A program made the translations under genes and the position numbers. Of a DNA stretch of 64,000 bases, positions 62,607 through 64,000 are shown piece by piece (position 1 is the stretch's first letter; each line of letters starts with the position of its first letter). The notes beneath the pieces were generated by a model, which saw nothing but the letters and a program-made list of their open reading frames with translations, did no database searches and was not told where the DNA came from. This DNA is from Chungangia koreensis (GTDB lineage Bacteria > Bacillota > Bacilli > Bacillales_A > Planococcaceae): positions 1-64,000 of the forward strand of contig NZ_JBHSEC010000007.1 in NCBI RefSeq assembly GCF_042651785.1. Reading direction: 5' to 3'.

Positions 62607-62627
62607 TGATAAAGATTCTCATTATCA
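62607..62627 (-). promoter_or_regulatory. Fur box 1
   Basis: The 21-mer from TGATAAAG at 62607 to CATTATCA at 62627 matches the 21-base extended Fur box at 18 positions by hand count. It lies between the promoter and the binding-protein gene, over the expected start of transcription. Confidence 0.85.
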
Positions 62628-62640
62628 GTTATATGATTTT

Positions 62641-62668
62641 ATCATACGCGAAATTCTTTCCATGTCAA
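62641..62668 (-). promoter_or_regulatory. Sigma-A promoter of the siderophore operon
   Basis: Read on the minus strand: TTGACA (62668-62663), a 16-nt spacer and TATGAT (62646-62641). Near consensus, with a Fur box on each side. Confidence 0.85.
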
Positions 62669-62676
62669 TAATTATT

Positions 62677-62691
62677 TGAGAATGATTTTCA
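62677..62691. promoter_or_regulatory. Fur box 2
   Basis: TGAGAATGATTTTCA differs from the TGATAAT-N-ATTATCA core at two positions. It lies just upstream of the siderophore operon -35 and about 210 bp before the divergent oxygenase gene, so it could also touch that gene's control. The rest of the gap (62692-62899) shows no clear promoter. Confidence 0.7.
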
Positions 62692-62899
62692 ATTAAATTG
62701 ATTTTGAAAGATAAATCGGTGATTTGGTTAAGAAGTTATTAAATGATGGGATGAAATGGATTTATTAATTTGATGAAGCTCCATCGTCTTCACTCCGAAA
62801 TTCGATAATTATTTTGTGCCCATGGAAAAATAAGAAGGAAATAAGGAACTTTCTGTCGAAATAAGTAAGGAATTTCAATTTAATGGGAGTTGTTGGAAA

Positions 62900-63550
62900 A
62901 TGGTTATGAATGATACATCTATGAAAGAAGCCACTATATTTAACCATGTTGGAAATAAATTAAAAACAGAAGATCGAGAGATTCATATCATTGCTCGATA
63001 TGAAGAACCGCTTATAGTAGTTTTGGGCTCAGTATTGGATGATGAGGAATGTGATGCCTTAATTCAATTGGCAAAAGACCGCCTTCAGCGTTCAAAAATT
63101 GGAATGACAAAAGAAGTCAGTGATATACGAACAAGTAGCGGTGCGTTTTTAACCGATATTAATAATGAAATTCTTAAAAGGGTGGAAAAAAGGGTATCGT
63201 CCATTATGGGAATCCCGATCGAGCATGGGGAGGGACTGCATATTCTGAACTACAAACCGGGTCAAGAGTATAAAGCGCACTATGATTATTTCGCTCCTGC
63301 AAGCAAAGCGGCAAGCAACAATCGAATAGCGACGCTTGTGCTTTACTTAAATGACGTGGAAGAGGGGGGAAGCACCTATTTTCCGAAACTAAACTTTTCC
63401 GTTAGTCCACAAAAGGGCATGGCCGTGTACTTTGAATATTTTTATAACGATCAAACGTTAAATGAATTAACACTGCACGGAGGAGCTCCAGTAGAAAAAG
63501 GGGAGAAGTGGATCGCCACGCAATGGATGAGAAAGCAGAAAATAACTTAG
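62900..63550 (+). CDS. 2-oxoglutarate/Fe(II) oxygenase, prolyl 4-hydroxylase-like
   Basis: A 216-residue P4H-type dioxygenase, like the soluble enzymes of B. anthracis. The Fe(II) ligands are His and Asp in KAHYDYF near residues 126-132 and the distal His in TLHGGAPVEKGEKWIATQW near 193-211, whose Lys should bind 2-oxoglutarate. GGSTYFPKL lies between. Substrate unknown; collagen-like or other proline-containing proteins are candidates. The start at 62900 is supported by GGGAG; a Met two codons later is possible. It is divergent from the iron-uptake operon and has its own terminator. Confidence 0.9.
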   Translation: MVMNDTSMKEATIFNHVGNKLKTEDREIHIIARYEEPLIVVLGSVLDDEECDALIQLAKDRLQRSKIGMTKEVSDIRTSSGAFLTDINNEILKRVEKRVSSIMGIPIEHGEGLHILNYKPGQEYKAHYDYFAPASKAASNNRIATLVLYLNDVEEGGSTYFPKLNFSVSPQKGMAVYFEYFYNDQTLNELTLHGGAPVEKGEKWIATQWMRKQKIT

Positions 63551-63590
63551 CACCTTGGAGTTAGCAAAACTATTAAAAAAGATTAAAAGT

Positions 63591-63621
63591 GGATAGGTTT
63601 TAGAACCTGTCCATATTTTTT
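63591..63621 (+). terminator. Terminator of the oxygenase gene
   Basis: GGATAGGTT pairs with AACCTGTCC (63604-63612) around a short loop, followed by a T run up to 63621. Confidence 0.8.
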
Positions 63622-63661
63622 AAGCTTGATACTATTAACATTTTTCAGGGAGGACTGTGTA

Positions 63662-64000
63662 ATGGTCATTGACCTACTAAAAAAGTTAATTTTGATTGAT
63701 AGCTCAACTAAAGATGGAGCAAATTTGGCCGTGGATTTCTGTAGGCGTTGGTTAGAAGAGCAGAACTTAACGGTCAAGGAATTGACGAACAATGGATATA
63801 AAATGTTGGTTTGTGAGATCGGCAGTGGTGATCAAACCATTATTTTTAATGGACATGTAGACGTTGTGAGCGGGAATGAGGAACAATTTATTCCTGTCGA
63901 AAGAGATGGGAAATTATATGGGCGCGGAGCTGCTGATATGAAAGCAGGTGTTGCAGCCATGATGGTTGCGATGAAACAGTTGAAAGACCTTAATTTGAGA
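63662..64000 (+). CDS. M20 family metallopeptidase (ArgE/DapE-like), partial
   Basis: The first 113 residues of a zinc aminoacylase/peptidase of the M20 family. The metal ligand motif NGHVDVV lies near residues 62-68, and GRGAADMKAGVAAM near 88-101 carries the bridging Asp. GGAGGA precedes the ATG. The gene runs off the right edge of the window, so the full length, substrate (ArgE-, DapE- or carboxypeptidase-like) and downstream partners are not visible. Confidence 0.9.
   Translation, partial: MVIDLLKKLILIDSSTKDGANLAVDFCRRWLEEQNLTVKELTNNGYKMLVCEIGSGDQTIIFNGHVDVVSGNEEQFIPVERDGKLYGRGAADMKAGVAAMMVAMKQLKDLNLR

Overview
The window is a low-to-medium GC chromosomal segment of an endospore-forming member of the Bacillota. 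It carries a complete GerA/GerB/GerC germinant-receptor operon, PcrB, GatCAB, CydS and the B. subtilis-type order yebE-yebG-purEKBCSQLFMNHD ... yerABC-pcrB-pcrA-ligA-camS-gatCAB-dgkB ... rlmCD. The overall flavour is Planococcaceae (Sporosarcina-like); that placement is an inference from gene style and order, not from a database search.

Layout. 1-320: the 3' end of a 23S rRNA gene, a 5S rRNA gene and a terminator. 320-916: a non-coding stretch with three consecutive arrays of short words repeated every 21 nt. 917-15757: a C26 glutamine amidotransferase on the minus strand, then yebE-yebG and the twelve-gene purine operon. That operon has a PurR double operator, a sigma-A promoter and a guanine-type riboswitch with a terminator. 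15.8-21.7 kb: accessory genes (SMR efflux pump, acetyltransferase, gerXABC, a DUF2892 protein). 21.7-34.4 kb: the yerA-to-gatB housekeeping block. 34.4-49.6 kb: a second 21-nt array, thioredoxin-like protein, dgkB, Nudix, cytochrome bd (cydABS), small and unknown proteins, a toast-rack envelope protein, and an MFS exporter divergent from an SgrR-type regulator. 49.7-56.9 kb: rlmCD, then a 4.9-kb AT-rich segment bounded by a diverged second copy of the rlmCD 3' end plus its terminator. This segment holds a 1457-residue STAND/NACHT-like NTPase and is followed by a TPR-Arr rifampin ADP-ribosyltransferase. 57-64 kb: a guanine-riboswitch-controlled hypoxanthine/guanine permease, a Fur-controlled siderophore ABC transporter, a prolyl 4-hydroxylase-like oxygenase and the start of an M20 peptidase.

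How the parts work together. De novo purine synthesis is under both PurR (transcription initiation) and guanine (riboswitch termination). The purine permease far downstream carries the same class of riboswitch, so synthesis and uptake should respond to the same ligand. YerA is a possible purine-salvage enzyme. The siderophore transporter has two Fur boxes around a good promoter, and an Fe(II)-dependent oxygenase lies directly upstream of it on the other strand.

The two observations most worth following are these. (1) A family of intergenic arrays, each built on a different 7-11 nt word but all with the same 21-nt (two helical turns) period; one word occurs at two loci 34 kb apart in opposite orientation. 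(2) The STAND NTPase island inserted at the rlmCD 3' end, a plausible single-gene antiphage system.
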